Source of the DNA: Platynereis dumerilii
Taxonomy: Eukaryota; Annelida; Polychaeta; Phyllodocida; Nereididae
Length of the DNA stretch: 64,000 nt
Assembly (NCBI GenBank): GCA_026936325.1
Contig: JAPTHN010000018.1
Location: forward strand, 10,063,658 to 10,127,657
Direction: 5' to 3'
Positions 11,701-23,559 of the stretch are shown piece by piece (position 1 is the first letter of the stretch; every line of letters begins with the position of its first letter). The notes beneath the pieces were generated by a model. It saw only the letters and a list, made by a program, of their open reading frames with translations, had not been told where the DNA came from and did not search any database. Position numbers and translations under genes: made by a program.

Positions 11701-12476
11701 GTATCTAATTATTATAGTTAGGCCATTTTTGCTTTGACACGTGATTGAGACTTTATTAATAGTAATGAAAAGGTATAGTGTTTATCAAATGTTATACGTT
11801 TTTTAACCATAATTTTCCCATTTCTGCTGATCCTGTGCATATAACAGTCAGGATTGAGGCAGGATTTATAGGAATAAAAAGATCAAATGTTGCCAAAAGA
11901 GACTTTCCTCAGGCCTCAGCCTTGCTTGTCTTAGCCCGGTCCATTAATTTCTGCATTTGACTGTAGAAGAACTGCCCAGAAGATTTTTTTCTGCAATTGT
12001 GGCCATCTGACAAGACTAAATAATGGGAGTGCCAGAAAAATATATCTAGGTTTTCGAAATCACTGTAGACGTTATTATGATCAACTGAGTAACAGACTAA
12101 CAAAGTGTTCTTACTGGAAGCCTTTCTTTGAATATGCAAATAAAAAAAATGTTGGTATCAGTTGTAAATTACATGTAATAGAATTTCAGAATGCCAAAAA
12201 TCATATTTGACATGAAAATTCTTCTTTTTTTGGGTGTCCCTTTTGAGAAACTAAGCAGAGGGTCATCTAATTATGCCAAAAAATGTATATACGTTGAATT
12301 TGCTGACTTTTCAAATAGTATTGTGATCAAAACACTTATATTTGTCAGGTTCCATAAGCACTGCTGACGCAATGTCTGCATACTCATTAGCAGATGGACC
12401 ATCACCAGACAGTTTCAAAACAAGTCAAGATGCCAGCACTTAGTGACTCCAGGCTTTATTGGGCAGTCTTTAATGC
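8780..12476. other. Long gene-free stretch
   Basis: AT-rich DNA with only short open frames. At 10345-10395 a sequence ending in AAATAAATAATCTGAATCTGAATCTG resembles the 3' tail of a non-LTR retrotransposon on the forward strand. At 10918-10970 the phrase CTTTGGCAGAC is repeated three times. No protein family is recognised in the 131-codon forward frame at 10729-11124. Confidence 0.3.
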
Positions 12477-12489
12477 ACTCATGAAAGGT

Positions 12490-12584
12490 GACGAGAGGCC
12501 AGAGGGGGGGGGCAGGGGGGGGGGTCCCTAGGGCCCAGAATGTCGTGAATACCCTGGGCCTTATCATGTCTAAATCCGGCCCTG
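12490..12584 (-). mobile_element. Solitary hAT-like terminus
   Basis: Read on the reverse strand, the sequence starts CAGGGCCGGATTTAGAC and runs into a G/C homopolymer region. CAGGG-type ends are typical of hAT-related elements. The partner end and target duplication were not found, so this is a fragment. Confidence 0.35.
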
Positions 12585-12995
12585 TTTGCAGATGAAATCA
12601 GGAATCAGATTTCAGCTTTTCACAACAGAAGGTCACTGTGCATAACTTTTCTGATAATTTTTTTGTTTGTTTGGGGTTCGAATCCACGTTTGACACCGAC
12701 TTCAAGTTTTTGAGCCAACTTTTATGAAAAAATCACAATGTCCTTTAATTTGAGTTTTGTCAATGTAGTTACCTTTTCAAAATAACATGAATGTAATGAC
12801 TTCATGAGTTGATGGTGAAGGACAGAGTTGTCATTTAGTAAACATATAAAAGCAATGTGCACGGCAAAATTGCAGGACAAATCGCTGCTGTAAATAGTGA
12901 TGTGAGGACAATTTCTCTCTGAGCTCCATCTTGCAAATGGACGTGTAGCTGATGACATTATTTGAATCAGTGCCAAGTTGCTTTACTCTACTATA

Positions 12996-13802
12996 TCGAT
13001 GGTGAAAGTGCAAAACCTCGTAAGTCAAAAAAAGCTGTTTTTCAGAAATTGAAAAAAACTGTCAAGTGTCTCTTTTTATGGTAATGTTTATTAATAAGTG
13101 AGTTATGGCCAACTAGATACATAGAAAGTGACACCCTGTTGTAGCAAATTTTTTGTCAGAGGTCATTTGCCCCTTGCATTGATGTTACCATCAGGTGTGA
13201 TTGAAAATGTCGACTTACGAGGTTTTGCACTTTCACTTTCTACCCGTGCAAAACCTTGTAACTCGATCATTTATCACACTTTAAAGCAACTTGCAGCATT
13301 GAATATACTTTCAATCTATGTATATAGAGTGAAAATTATAATTTGCCTATGACAGATTGCAGTAACAAATTTTTTTGAGTGGCTGCAATGGCAAGAATGA
13401 GGAAAATGACAATATTTTCAAATTTTCGTGCACTCTCTTTTTCAATAGCCTACATCACCAAAACAAATATAGGGCGGTAAAATTTGTTTAATCAGGAAAC
13501 TTGCTGGGAGTCATAAAAAAGTAACACAGTAATTTTTTTTAAAAAAAAGTTGCAATATCCCACAATATATGCTTCAAAGTTCTGATTTGAGTTACGAGGT
13601 TTTGCACTTTCACTTTTTGAAACATATCGACATACAAGGTTTGGTGAAATCATTCTGTTACCAGTGTGTTACAGCTTCCAAAAAACGCAAACTGGCAAGG
13701 TAATCAACTGACAACGTGTATTGGATATAAAAATAGTCATTCCACCAAAAATCTAAAAATAGCAAAATTTTGACATACGAGGTTTTGCACTTTCACCATC
13801 GA
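12996..13802. mobile_element. MITE with TA target site and repeated subterminal motif
   Basis: The ends are inverted copies beginning TCGATGGTGAAAGTGCAAAA, about 30 bp long, and both are flanked by TA (12994-12995, 13803-13804). The subterminal phrase TACGAGGTTTTGCACTTTCAC recurs inside the element near 13212 and 13590, with weaker versions at 13240 and 13625. There is no coding capacity. Such repeated subterminal motifs usually mark transposase-binding sites; that role is inferred. Confidence 0.75.
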
Positions 13803-13804
13803 TA

Positions 13805-14823
13805 TGCTTTTGAAGTAATCTGAACATAAAGTTTTGCCAAACTATGCATTTTCACCCTGTACAGTATCAAAGATTTTAATATTGAAATCTCAGCAAAAAC
13901 CATTCGTCTGTTGTTTGAAGGGCTTCAGAGTTGGATAATAAATGAACCTACATGTACTCCAACTATACCTACTGCTTATACTTTGTGAACTACGACTCTG
14001 ACTACAGATTCCGCTTATTGGCATTATCGTATACAAATATTATGGTCAACTGGAGAGAAAATTAATTCTACAGTTTTCATAGGATTCTGTACATGAAGTT
14101 ATGAACAATTGTGAGTTTTGTTTAAAATTTTTATATTTCACATTTTGAAAATATGTTTTTATGTATATTGTACTAATTGTTTTTGGGTGTCATGATTCAC
14201 CTATTCAATTTTCAACTCAAATTCCACCTGAAAATCACAGTTTGACTCCGACTCCACCCAAAAGCTTCCAACTGCATGAATTCTGACTCCGACTCCAAAG
14301 TTATTAAAAAGCTTTGCCCTCACCTTGCTCTAAAACTATAAATATCAAACTGCATCAACTAACCTTTGGTCAAGAAGTCAAGCAACCATGAAGATGGATG
14401 GATGATTGGGGCTTACCTCCTGTTTTTATGCATATGGTAGGCTAGTTAAGACAGGAGGAGAACACTACAATGAGGCGACGAATGATTGAAACACTGTTGA
14501 TTAGAAGTCCTGGTGACCGGCTAGGCTATGCAAGGAAAGCAACCATGTAGAAAATTATGATTTGATGCATTGTGTAATGTTAACACTAAAAACTTCTAAA
14601 AAATGTGTTGTTTTTTTCTTGCTGCAAATTTGAAAAGATAAGGCAATTTTACATCCCAAATGGTGGCTGGTACCTTGGATTTTATCTTGATTGGCTAGTC
14701 ATAAAAGCACTGGCACACACAGGTATCTTTGTTAAAATATGTTCAATCCCACCATATTAAAAAACACTAGGCTTTTTTGCTGGTATTGTGAGTATAATAG
14801 TGACTAGATTCATTGCTGACAGA
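13805..14823. other. Unassigned AT-rich DNA
   Basis: No gene or repeat recognised, apart from a short stretch rich in GACTCCGACTCC-like phrases near 14245-14300. Confidence 0.3.
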
Positions 14824-14831
14824 GTTTAAGT

Positions 14832-17015
14832 CAGTGGCGTAGCTAGAAATCCAGGAGTGGGGGGGGGCCAGGGTCTGAGTTTGGGGGCCCACCTTTATTT
14901 TTTGGGCAATACAAGGGCAAAAATTAACGCCGCAACACAAGCCCTCTTTACAAATGGCAAAGGAACATTTATGCTCTCTTTCTTCTGGCATACACTTACT
15001 ACATTTATTATTCAATTTAGATATGGTACAAAAACCACTAAATATTCGTTTGCAATTACTTTTTAGAGAGAAATAACTTCATAAAAACAGTTGGACAAAG
15101 AGTAGAATGTTGATTTCAGCTGTTCAATTTGTTATGCACACAGAATGAGACAACCTATACTGACGCCACTGGAATGAGAGGACAGTTTGTTGCGAAAATA
15201 GCACTTACTGATTCATAATGCTGATTGGGGTTGGGTTGCTCTTACTTTTGAAAGAGCATGGCCCATATCTGGTTGAAAATTCCCCGATACAGCATCAATG
15301 ACCATGCTTGTACAATCATTGTCATGATAAAAATTTAACATAGACTTGAATGGTCTCATGAAATTAATTATCTTTTACAGTGGGTTGCAAAAGTTTGGGC
15401 ACCCTTGGAGTGGGCTCATGTTTTTTTCAAATTTCAGAGAAACCATTTGCAGTTTAATTCCAATGTGAATTGTGTGAGTGAAGGATACCTATGCACTCAA
15501 TTTCAGCCAGAAAGAACTATGGAAATATAAAAATATAAAAAATTATGGGTCTTTTTGTCCGATTTGACATGTGCAAAAGTTTGGGCACCCCCACAGATTC
15601 TGATTTATATTTTTACATAACTTAACATTAAAACAATATAAAAGCCCTAAAATGCTTTTGATGAAAATGTAAGTATCCCTGGACCTCAATTTGTGTGAGA
15701 TTTTTAATGTTTTCCCAAACAGAATGACTCCAATCTAGGCATATTAGAGGTTCCCGAGGTACAAACTACAACTGTCAGATTGAATTTTCATTACTTAAGC
15801 AACACGGATTATTCTTTGATGAGATTTCGGAACAGCTTGGAAGGATATCCAACTAAAATACCTAAAATGCTAAAAAATGCAACTTTCTGGCCATCTGTGT
15901 CGGAGTAGTTTGGCTTTTCTTGTTCAAATATTTCCAAAACTTGCTCTTTTTGAGTTCTGGTGCGTAAATAAGACAATTTCAGAATTCATTCAGGAGTCAT
16001 CCATAATTATTGGCCTGCCTATTCTTGCCTCAAACTTGTTTGTCACATTCTGGTGTATTGGAGCAATTCAGTTTTCAATGCATTTTTGACTCCCTTGCCT
16101 GAACAACCCATTTTTGACTCCCTTGCCTGTTTTAGTGTAACTTGACATTTGAAACTGATGCCAGAGGGACCACAACGTCATAAGGGTTGGAGTCATTTTG
16201 TTAGGGAGAACAATATAAAATACATACAAAATGAAGTCCTGAGATACTTACAATATCATCCAAAGCGTTTTAGTGATTTTATATTGTTTTAATATAAAGT
16301 AATATGAAAATTTATATCAGGATCTATAGGGGTGCCCAAACATTTGCACATGTCAAATCGGACAAAGAGACCCATAATTTTTCTTTCTGGCTGAAATTGA
16401 GTGCATATGTATCCTTCACCCACACAATTCACATTAAGAAGATCGTGCAAACAGTTTGTCTGAAATTTGAAAAAATGTGTAACCCCTCCAAGGGTGCCCA
16501 AACTTTCGCACCCCACTGTAACTGCTCAAATAGGCCGAAAAGCTGATAGTGATTGCTGGAAATGACACAAATTCGACAAATATAGGGAAATTTCATGCCA
16601 CACATGAAAAACTGAGCAGTCTGTACTAAAAATCACTTGGAATAATCAGTCCTCTCCAGAAATATTCCAAAGGCGCAATATTTCTTTTGCTCAACAATGG
16701 CAAAGGAAAGATTTCCTCAAATCACAATTTTTTTGAATTTGCATGGAACTGCAATAGATATGTAGGCATACCAAAGGGAGGGGAGAGGTTAAAATTTGGG
16801 AAACATTAAGATTGTTGACAAAAAAGCAAGCAATTTAGGTACATTATTAAATAAACATATATTGAAAAACTAATTGTATCCACAAGATTTCTTTGGTGAC
16901 GCCGGCTCAGGTCCCGAAGACGGATGTGCTCTGCTCAAATAATTTTTAAAATTTCTCAAATCTGAAATGGGGGGGGGAGGGGCCAGTGGGGGGCTCCCCC
17001 ATAGCTCCGCCACTG
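14832..17015. mobile_element. hAT-like element interrupted by a Tc1-like insertion
   Basis: The left end CAGTGGCGTAGCTAG and the right end (reverse complement CAGTGGCGGAGCTAT) match at 13 of 15 bases. The flanking 8-mers GTTTAAGT (14824-14831) and GATTAAGT (17016-17023) match at 7 of 8, as expected for an aged hAT target duplication. Without the nested 1.14-kb element it would be about 1.04 kb. No hAT transposase domain is recognisable, so it is non-autonomous or heavily decayed. Confidence 0.65.
15378..16518. mobile_element. Tc1/mariner-like non-autonomous element
   Basis: The ends read CAGTGGGTTGCAAAAGTTTG (left) and CAGTGGGGTGCGAAAGTTTG (right, reverse complement). They continue as inverted repeats for about 200 bp, with an internal GTTTGGGCACCCC motif near 15580 mirrored near 16335. 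TA flanks both ends (15376-15377, 16519-16520). The 0.7-kb interior has no recognisable DDE transposase; the 70-codon frame at 15877-16089 shows no match that I know. It is nested in the hAT-like element and therefore younger than it. Confidence 0.85.
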
Positions 17016-17051
17016 GATTAAGTGTGTGTCAAAATCAAAAAATATTATTCT

Positions 17052-17299
17052 CAGGGGCATAATTTGGTGGGGGACGGGGGGGGGCATGTCCCACCCCCCC
17101 ACACTTTTGACCCTGGGGGAAATGATATGAGGTATCCCTCCCCCCCCCCAATGTTTTATGTGAAACAAAATGAGTTGTGGAAGTTGCCCTTGGGTTCGAT
17201 TTTATAAGAACATTTAGACTTTATTTATTTGCAAATACAACATCCGATTCCGATTGCGTGTCCCCCCCCCCCCCATTTTCTACGAAAATTATGCCCCTG
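17052..17299. mobile_element. hAT-type MITE with perfect 8-bp target duplication
   Basis: TIRs of 14 bp (CAGGGGCATAATTT) lie at both ends of a 248-bp element. Exact ATTATTCT duplications flank it (17044-17051, 17300-17307). The interior is dominated by G-runs and C-runs, so it could fold on itself. Confidence 0.9.
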
Positions 17300-17307
17300 A
17301 TTATTCT

Positions 17308-19030
17308 TACACCTTTTCACCATTATTCAGTACTATTTAAGAGTGTGTGATATCAGGCCTGAAAGATACCCCCTCCCCCTCTCACAAAAAAAAATTCATG
17401 AATCTGCCAGTGGTTTGCTGTGGTCACGGGAACTTGGCATCATTGCAGTGTAATGCGCCGAAAGCTTTTTGCGAAGTTGATATTGCAAATAGAGTAAAAT
17501 TAATAAGTGCATTGAATTCGGAGGAATTTTAATATTTGACACATGCAGGTTTTTAAATTTTTAAAATCGGACGTTTGTTATGGATTTTAGGCAAAGTTTT
17601 GCATTGAGCCGCCTCTTGAAATTGTACACAATTTCTGATGACGTTTCACACGGAAAAAGTTTTGCCTGTAGATTTCCCTTACCTTGATGAATTGATGTAC
17701 TGTTAAGAATACTTACATGTAAGTTTTTTTATAGGTTAAGACATTGATATAAAAAATCATTTTAACACTCCATATTACATATAAGTAGTGCGTAAGTCAA
17801 TATACAGAGCACTAACACCTTGTAGTGCCTATAGTTGATAACTTTAAACAGTTTTAAACATTTAACATAAACTGTCTTGGGTGCGGACATCTATGTAAGT
17901 AACGCACCATGCTTTGCGATAAATTTGTTCACAGAGCTTGGTAATCCAGTATGCCTCTATTCACTGTGACCTGAATACCCATTGTGTGCTGTCCAAGGTC
18001 ATTCAGTTACCTTGGACACTTACATTCTGCCATATTAACCGTTATTAAGTGCGTCCCAATGTTCCCCAAATTCACTGTCCCAATGAGCCCTGATATAACT
18101 CATACCCCAAAATGCAAGTGAATGAGTTTATCAGGAGAGCAATTCATAACTGTTTGTTATGATATATCAACTTGATACAAGCACAGAGAAAGCCTCATTG
18201 CTCATGGTTTGTCCACAGAATGGTTTGAATTGAACCCCTCTGAATTTGCTTTAGTAGTAGGAAAAAAAACTTTTCCTCGCCATGCTTCTGCATGTGGATG
18301 TAATTTGTCAATAAAACGATAGAAACGTCAAGATGTGAAATTGCAAGATTTAATGGCACTACCATATCATATACCTTGCCAGGAACCAAGAAAACCCCAC
18401 CGTACCATAGTACCCCTGTTCCCCCTACATTGTCAAAGACATCGGATATGTGAGGGTGCCCCTTCATTCCAACATTTGTTTGGAGCTTGTTCATTTTGGT
18501 CTGAGTTGGGATGCCATGTGTAAAAAGTCCACACAAAAGTTCAGCCAAATCAAATAAGAGTTAGACCCCCCACCAGTCCAGCACCATCTTTGGAGGGCTC
18601 CTCAAAGGATCGAAAAATTAATGACTATTTTCAAGTACAAAAAGTGGCTAGTTTCCTGCCTGAAATCACTTCAATGCTACTAAACTACGATGACACTGAA
18701 CCACACAGGAGTCATTATTACTTCATAACAAGCAATATAAGTTCATGCAATTCAGTTCTCTAATTACCTAAATTGGTTACTTTCACAATATTTCCTGCAC
18801 ATACATGTAATTAATGCGAAGCACCAATGCCTGTGTTTTAGGGATTACTGAACATAAGCATTCCATTATATACATTTCATTGCCATATATGCTAATCTAA
18901 TTGTTTTGAAATTAGGAGTATTTCTCCATGTGTCTTTCAAAAAGGTAATGACTTTATCTAGCCTTCAATGTTATATGACTAATAGGGTAATGCAAAAAAT
19001 AACGTGCAAGCACTTTAGCAGCTGCTTGTA
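17308..19030. other. Unassigned DNA
   Basis: No gene recognised. A reverse-strand frame of 117 codons at 18195-18548 is open but matches no family I know and has no supporting signals. Confidence 0.3.
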
Positions 19031-19045
19031 GATAGATTTATAGAT

Positions 19046-19144
19046 GTGTCTATCTATGTGGCTATCTATGTGTCTATCTAAGTATCTATCTATGTGTCTA
19101 TTTATGTGTCTATCTATGTGTCTATCTATGTGTCTATCTATGTG

Positions 19145-19226
<82 letters not shown>
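19046..19226. repeat. (TATC)n microsatellite with TATG variants
   Basis: The first third alternates TATC with GTGTC/TATG units, and the rest is pure TATC. The forward reading is a Ser-Ile-Tyr-Leu repeat, which is not a gene. Confidence 0.95.
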
Positions 19227-19227
<1 letters not shown>

Positions 19228-19239
19228 GCCTACATGTAC

Positions 19240-19412
19240 ACCGTCCCTCCCTCCTTCCCCCCTCCCTTTTCCTTTTCCTTCCTACTTTCCTTCCCTTTTT
19301 CTTCCTTTTTTCTTTCCTTCATTCCTTCCTTCATTCCTTCCTTCCTGCCTTCCTTCATAACCTTCCTTCACCCCCTGCCTTCCTTCATCCCTTCCTTCAT
19401 TCTTTCATTGAA
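19240..19412. repeat. Polypyrimidine (CTTC/CCTT)n tract
   Basis: About 170 bases almost purely C and T, rich in CTTCCTTCATTC units, directly after the TATC array. Such homopurine/homopyrimidine DNA can form triplex structures. Confidence 0.9.
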
Positions 19413-20066
19413 TCTGTAGACACTGGATCTGACTGCTGCTGTTGATGCTAGTTTCACTGCAGCTGGTCATTTGAAATTCGCGCCAAAAACGAGCATTTCA
19501 GCTTCATAAATAAAAAGTTTAATGTCACAGAAGTTTACCAAAAGTTGATGGAAGCAATATAAAATTATATTGAGACTGTACACTAAGTTTCAATGTGATA
19601 GGTGAAATAGTGCGACCTCCTATATGGTCAGAACCTTACCAAAAATGCCTTGTGTAATACAGACTGCAAGCAGCTGTAAAAACTGAGGTTTTGAAATGTG
19701 AACAGGGAATCCCCTGAAGTTGTTTCAATATATGAAAGTAAAAATTTGAGCTCAATCGGAAAAAAATTAGAGGTTCTACTGCATCATGAAAATTAACGTT
19801 AGTATTCAATGAAAAAATATAGATCTAATAATTTGGCATATAGCGAGTTCAACTATACCTGGCACACCAAACCAATGTGGCATGGTCATAATTTTTTGGT
19901 GCAGTTGTCAGAACAGTGGATCAAAGCAAATTTGGATTATTTTTTACTTCTCCATGCTGCTACCACCAGACTAAAAAGATTTAGTCAAATTTACCAAATT
20001 TGCGGTATTAAATTACCAGTTTTAATGTCACAGAAATGAAAGTTACTTTAATAGATGGAGCATGAA

Positions 20067-20212
20067 AAGAGCTTTAATTTGAATACCACTATGTTACTAT
20101 GTTCTACAGTATTACAGCAGTGCTTCGAATATTGGGAATTCCCAATATTCAAAGCACTGCTGTGATTACGTAGAACATAGTAACATAGTGGTTTTCAAAT
20201 TAAAGCTCTCTT
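20067..20212. repeat. Near-perfect 146-bp palindrome
   Basis: The two arms (20067-20138 and 20139-20212) meet with no spacer at GGGAATTCCC. Each arm carries AGCTTTAATTTGAA, CACTATGTTACTATGTTCTA and CAGCAGTGCTT. Only a handful of mismatches and one or two small indels separate the arms. It could be a foldback MITE or a source of hairpin RNA; no target duplication was identified. Confidence 0.9.
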
Positions 20213-20713
20213 CCTGCTTAATAAGATGGTGTAACTTAAATGTGTGTTCCTTTATTCCTGGTTATGTTATTCAATATAGCTTCTAACCTACATGCTGCAA
20301 AAATCTGGCAAAATAGGTTGCTTTAGGAGTGCCCTGTGGCCTGAAATAACAGCATATTGGCAAAATATGAATGGATCTGTGGAGAGAATAGCGGAAAGCT
20401 TAAATAAGAAAAATATACCATCAAGCTAGTGGTAGGACAACTTCCTTCACCCATCCCCCACAAAACTGGGATTTCGCCCATTGCAATGCAATGTTATACT
20501 TCAAATTGCGGTAGCACCATTTGAAATTTGTCCGATTTAGCTCAAATTTTTACTGACTTCTTTTTTTGATATATTGGAACAAATTTGGGGAGTGCCCCAT
20601 TGAAAATCAAAAAGGTCTTTTATTTTTGCAATCTGCATCACTCTAATGAATATGCTGACTGACGATCATCATAAAATAAGGATTTTTGAGTAAGACTGAG
20701 ATAAATATCATGT

Positions 20714-21186
20714 TGTTGTTGTTGTTCAGTTGTTGTTAAATTTATTTCTCAGTGGAGGCCCAAAATACATGTTAAGCCGAGGCTTATCTTGCTGGGGCCC
20801 GAAATTACAAAAATATTAATAGTTCAATCAAATTTAAATTAGATTGGTGCACTCTTATATTAAATATATGATGCAACTAAATTTTGAAATTTTGAATAAT
20901 TTAGAGTAGGAATTTTTTAATAATTTAGAACAAGAAAAGGTTAAATAACTTTGTAGGGTTTCAAAGTACATCAATAACATGTATTCTTCTATCACCTGCG
21001 CATTATTGAAATATAATTTGGAAATTTTTATATCAAGAATTATTGAGTGTGTTGCAAGGATAAGCTCTGTTTGTAGATTTTGTGTTTGTGAAGTAATTGG
21101 CGAATGATTTCTTTCTTCAGTCATCATTTTTCTTTGGTTTAGGTTTTCTTTGGCCTTTCTTTCTTACTTCAGTTGAAAGGTCTGTT
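20714..21186 (-). mobile_element. Non-LTR retrotransposon or SINE 3' end with (CAA)n tail
   Basis: Absent from unit 2, where the empty site reads ATATCATGTACAATG (about 27290-27305). On the reverse strand the insert ends in AATAAATTTAACAACAACTG and a (CAA)n tail, typical of a 5'-truncated non-LTR insertion. A reverse-strand open frame (20855-21127) shows no domain I can name. Confidence 0.65.
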
Positions 21187-21371
21187 GTACAATGTTATAG
21201 TGAAGAAATGTTTTAATTCTATTAAACTTGCATGACGTGGCTTAAAAACTAGAATGCTGTTCTGATCAGTTAATTATGAGTTGTGCTTGGTAGTGCTCAA
21301 GAAAAAAGTGAGACCAAGAGAAAATAACAGGCTGTACTGATAAACACTAATGAGCTATTGTTTAAAAACAG

Positions 21372-21378
21372 TATAAAA
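21372..21378 (+). promoter_or_regulatory. TATA box of protease copy 1
   Basis: TATAAAA lies 50 bases upstream of the start codon. Position and context are identical in copy 2, and the two 5' flanks match from about 21186 / 27296 to the start codon. Confidence 0.75.
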
Positions 21379-21421
21379 CCAGACTCAAGGGAGGAGAAGG
21401 CAAGCAATTGAAGCTTGCAAG

Positions 21422-22623
21422 ATGAAGGTTGCACTGTTCCTCACATTCGTCTGCTTGGCCGCTGCCTTGCCCAAGGCTCGTCAGGTCAACAACCTTGACC
21501 ATCCTACAAGACTCCCTGGTGAATTTCTGATTGTGCTTCACAGACCAGCAGGAAAAGTCACCAACATCCAGTATGTTTCAAGCGTTGCCTCCAAGATGGC
21601 TGCCATTTCCTCCAAGATCACCGTCCTGAACCTCTTCACCAATCTCATGGCCCCCATCCTCCATGTGAAGACAACTGATGAGGCCGTTATCAGCCAACTC
21701 TTTGCTATTGATGAGATCGACAGCATTGATGTAAATGCTGTAGAGCAGTTTACTGAGCAGTGTTCCAGCCAGGACACAGGAAGTTCCCTCTGGGGTCTCA
21801 GCAGAGTAAGTTCTGAATCTGAACCTGACTACAGTTCTGCCACCTTCAGCTTCTCCTCCAGTGATGGTTCAGGAGTCAGAGTTTATATCCATGACACATC
21901 CATCAGGCTGACACATCAAGATTTCGGTGGAAGAGCTGAATTTGGAGAAAACTTTGTTGGAGGTAGCAATGACGACAATAATGGACATGGAACCCACTGC
22001 GCAGGAACCGCTGCTGGAGGAAGCTATGGTGTGGCAAGGGGAGCAACTCTTGTTGCTGTCAAGGTTTTGGGAGACAGTGGATCTGGATCTTTTGCTGGAA
22101 TCATCAGTGGTCTTGACTGGATGGTTGGCGATGTGCAGAGCAGAGGAGTCAGAGGTGTCGGAAGCATGTCCCTGGGAGGTGGAACTAACACTGCCTTGAA
22201 CTCAGCTGTAGACAGTGCTGATGCTGCTAACGTCCCAGTTGTCGCATCTGCTGGAAACAGCAATAACAATGCCTGCAACCAGTCTCCAGCAGGTGCTGCA
22301 GGAGCCATCACTGTTGCAGCAACTGACATCAGCGATACCCTCTCTTCCTTCTCAAGCTGGGAACATGTGTCGATATTATGGCTCCTGGATCAAACATCCT
22401 GTCTGCCTCTCACTTGAGTGACACCGGAAGCCGTTCTCTGTCTGGAACCTCCATGTCCTGCCCCCATGTTGCTGGTCTCGTTGCTAACTACTTGGCTGCC
22501 AACCCCAATGCATCTTCAGCCCAGGTGAAGACTTACATCGCCACCTCATCTTCTGCGGATCAGATCAACATGAGAGGAACAAGTGGAACCCCCAACCTCC
22601 TCATGTACTCCAGCTGTGCATAG
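21422..22623 (+). pseudogene. Secreted subtilase, copy 1 (single frameshift)
   Basis: This is the tandem paralogue of the intact proteinase K-like gene at 27533-28735. The start codon, signal peptide, propeptide, catalytic Asp and His, and oxyanion Asn region are all present. Up to the break it differs from copy 2 by only about four amino acids (V52A, T85S, D118S and S138D, written copy 1 to copy 2). A run of four G in copy 2 (28470-28473) is three G here (22359-22361). The frame shifts after Trp313 and ends at 22417 after 331 codons. The remaining coding sequence, including the GTSMS serine motif, continues in another frame to 22623. The product would lack the catalytic serine and be inactive. 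Promoter and polyA signal are intact, and the rest shows no decay, so either the loss is very recent or the missing G is an assembly error. Confidence 0.85.
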
Positions 22624-22670
22624 AGTAGTAGTTGCTGTTTTGGTGTGAATTTATTTAAAATTTTGTGCCA

Positions 22671-22676
22671 AATAAA
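22671..22676 (+). terminator. PolyA signal of protease copy 1
   Basis: AATAAA about 50 bases after the stop codon, in the same place as in copy 2. Confidence 0.75.
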
Positions 22677-23071
22677 ATATAAAAAGAACAGTTGTTTCCT
22701 TTGTTTTGCTATAAACCTATATAATTCTATCATCAGCAACCAACTTCAGCGTATATCATCATCATTATCATTGCCTTTTGTAAGTAACAATGCCTTGTGC
22801 TTCAGTAGAGATCTAGTATATTAATTTCTAACTTTATAAATCCTCCATTATGTATGCCACTCACATGATTTCAGAAAAGTGATATTCTATTATATGTAAA
22901 TGCCAAAGCATTAAGCAGACACCGCCATGGACCAACATTTTGAGACATTTTAAGAGACTAAGTAGTCAGAACATTAGCATATAATATTACTTTATGGTGA
23001 AGGTTGAGATACTGGTTGATATGGAGTGGTAAATTTTATTAAAGATGGTTGCCTGGTGTTACTACAATGAC

Positions 23072-23241
23072 TCAGGAGCTGGATGGGCTCCTCTGCATCC
23101 TATTGTAATTGTGCGTTTCCAGGGGTCCTCCAGCTACAAGTTCTATGTCGAACCAATGTGCTTGGAACTGGTCAGGGTCTTCAGGTATCAGCTCTCCATG
23201 GTAACTGTAGCCAGGACAAAAGGAAGATCCAAAATCACTGT
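23072..23241 (-). other. Possible terminal exon on the reverse strand, unit 1
   Basis: On the reverse strand a 170-base open stretch follows a pyrimidine-rich tract ending TTTTTATTCCAG, a good splice acceptor. It encodes about 56 residues (including CPGYSYHGELIPEDPDQFQ) and ends in TGA. The spacing of Cys, Pro and Asp is loosely reminiscent of chitin-binding peritrophin-A domains, but most of the expected cysteines are missing. The same stretch without indels is in unit 2. No upstream exon was found. Confidence 0.25.
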
Positions 23242-23559
23242 CTGGAATAAAAAGAAGTGAAGAGTAGCAAGAAGAAGTCACAGACACCCAGAAAAACAAT
23301 ACAGATAAAATACAGGGTTGGTGAAATAGTAACAAAAGAGAAAGAAAAGTAAGATACCAGGCCTAGCAAATTGCCAGGTCACCAAAATTATTAGCATGTT
23401 CTTTTTACAGAACAAGCCAAGTCTCTCTGGTGATGCTGATACACTCAGCTTGGTGGGTGTCATCCATTTCCAGGATCAAACTTTGTGGTCAAGGAAGAAA
23501 ATCTCTCACAGCTTATGGCGGCCATAGATTCCTTTTTTACACACTTTAAGCATTGATAT

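Noticed and set aside
14832-15171. Short element ending at the GACGCCACTG near 15162-15171
   Set aside because: That end gives no target duplication, whereas the terminus at 17015 matches the left end better and has a 7-of-8 flank duplication.
18195-18548. 117-codon reverse-strand frame
   Set aside because: No recognisable domain, no splice or promoter context and no repeat homologue; length is within chance for AT-rich DNA of this size.
22024-22329. Open frames on other strands and frames of the proteases (also 21538-21777, 21927-22199, 28038-28310, 28135-28509)
   Set aside because: Shadows of the protease coding sequence with biased composition.
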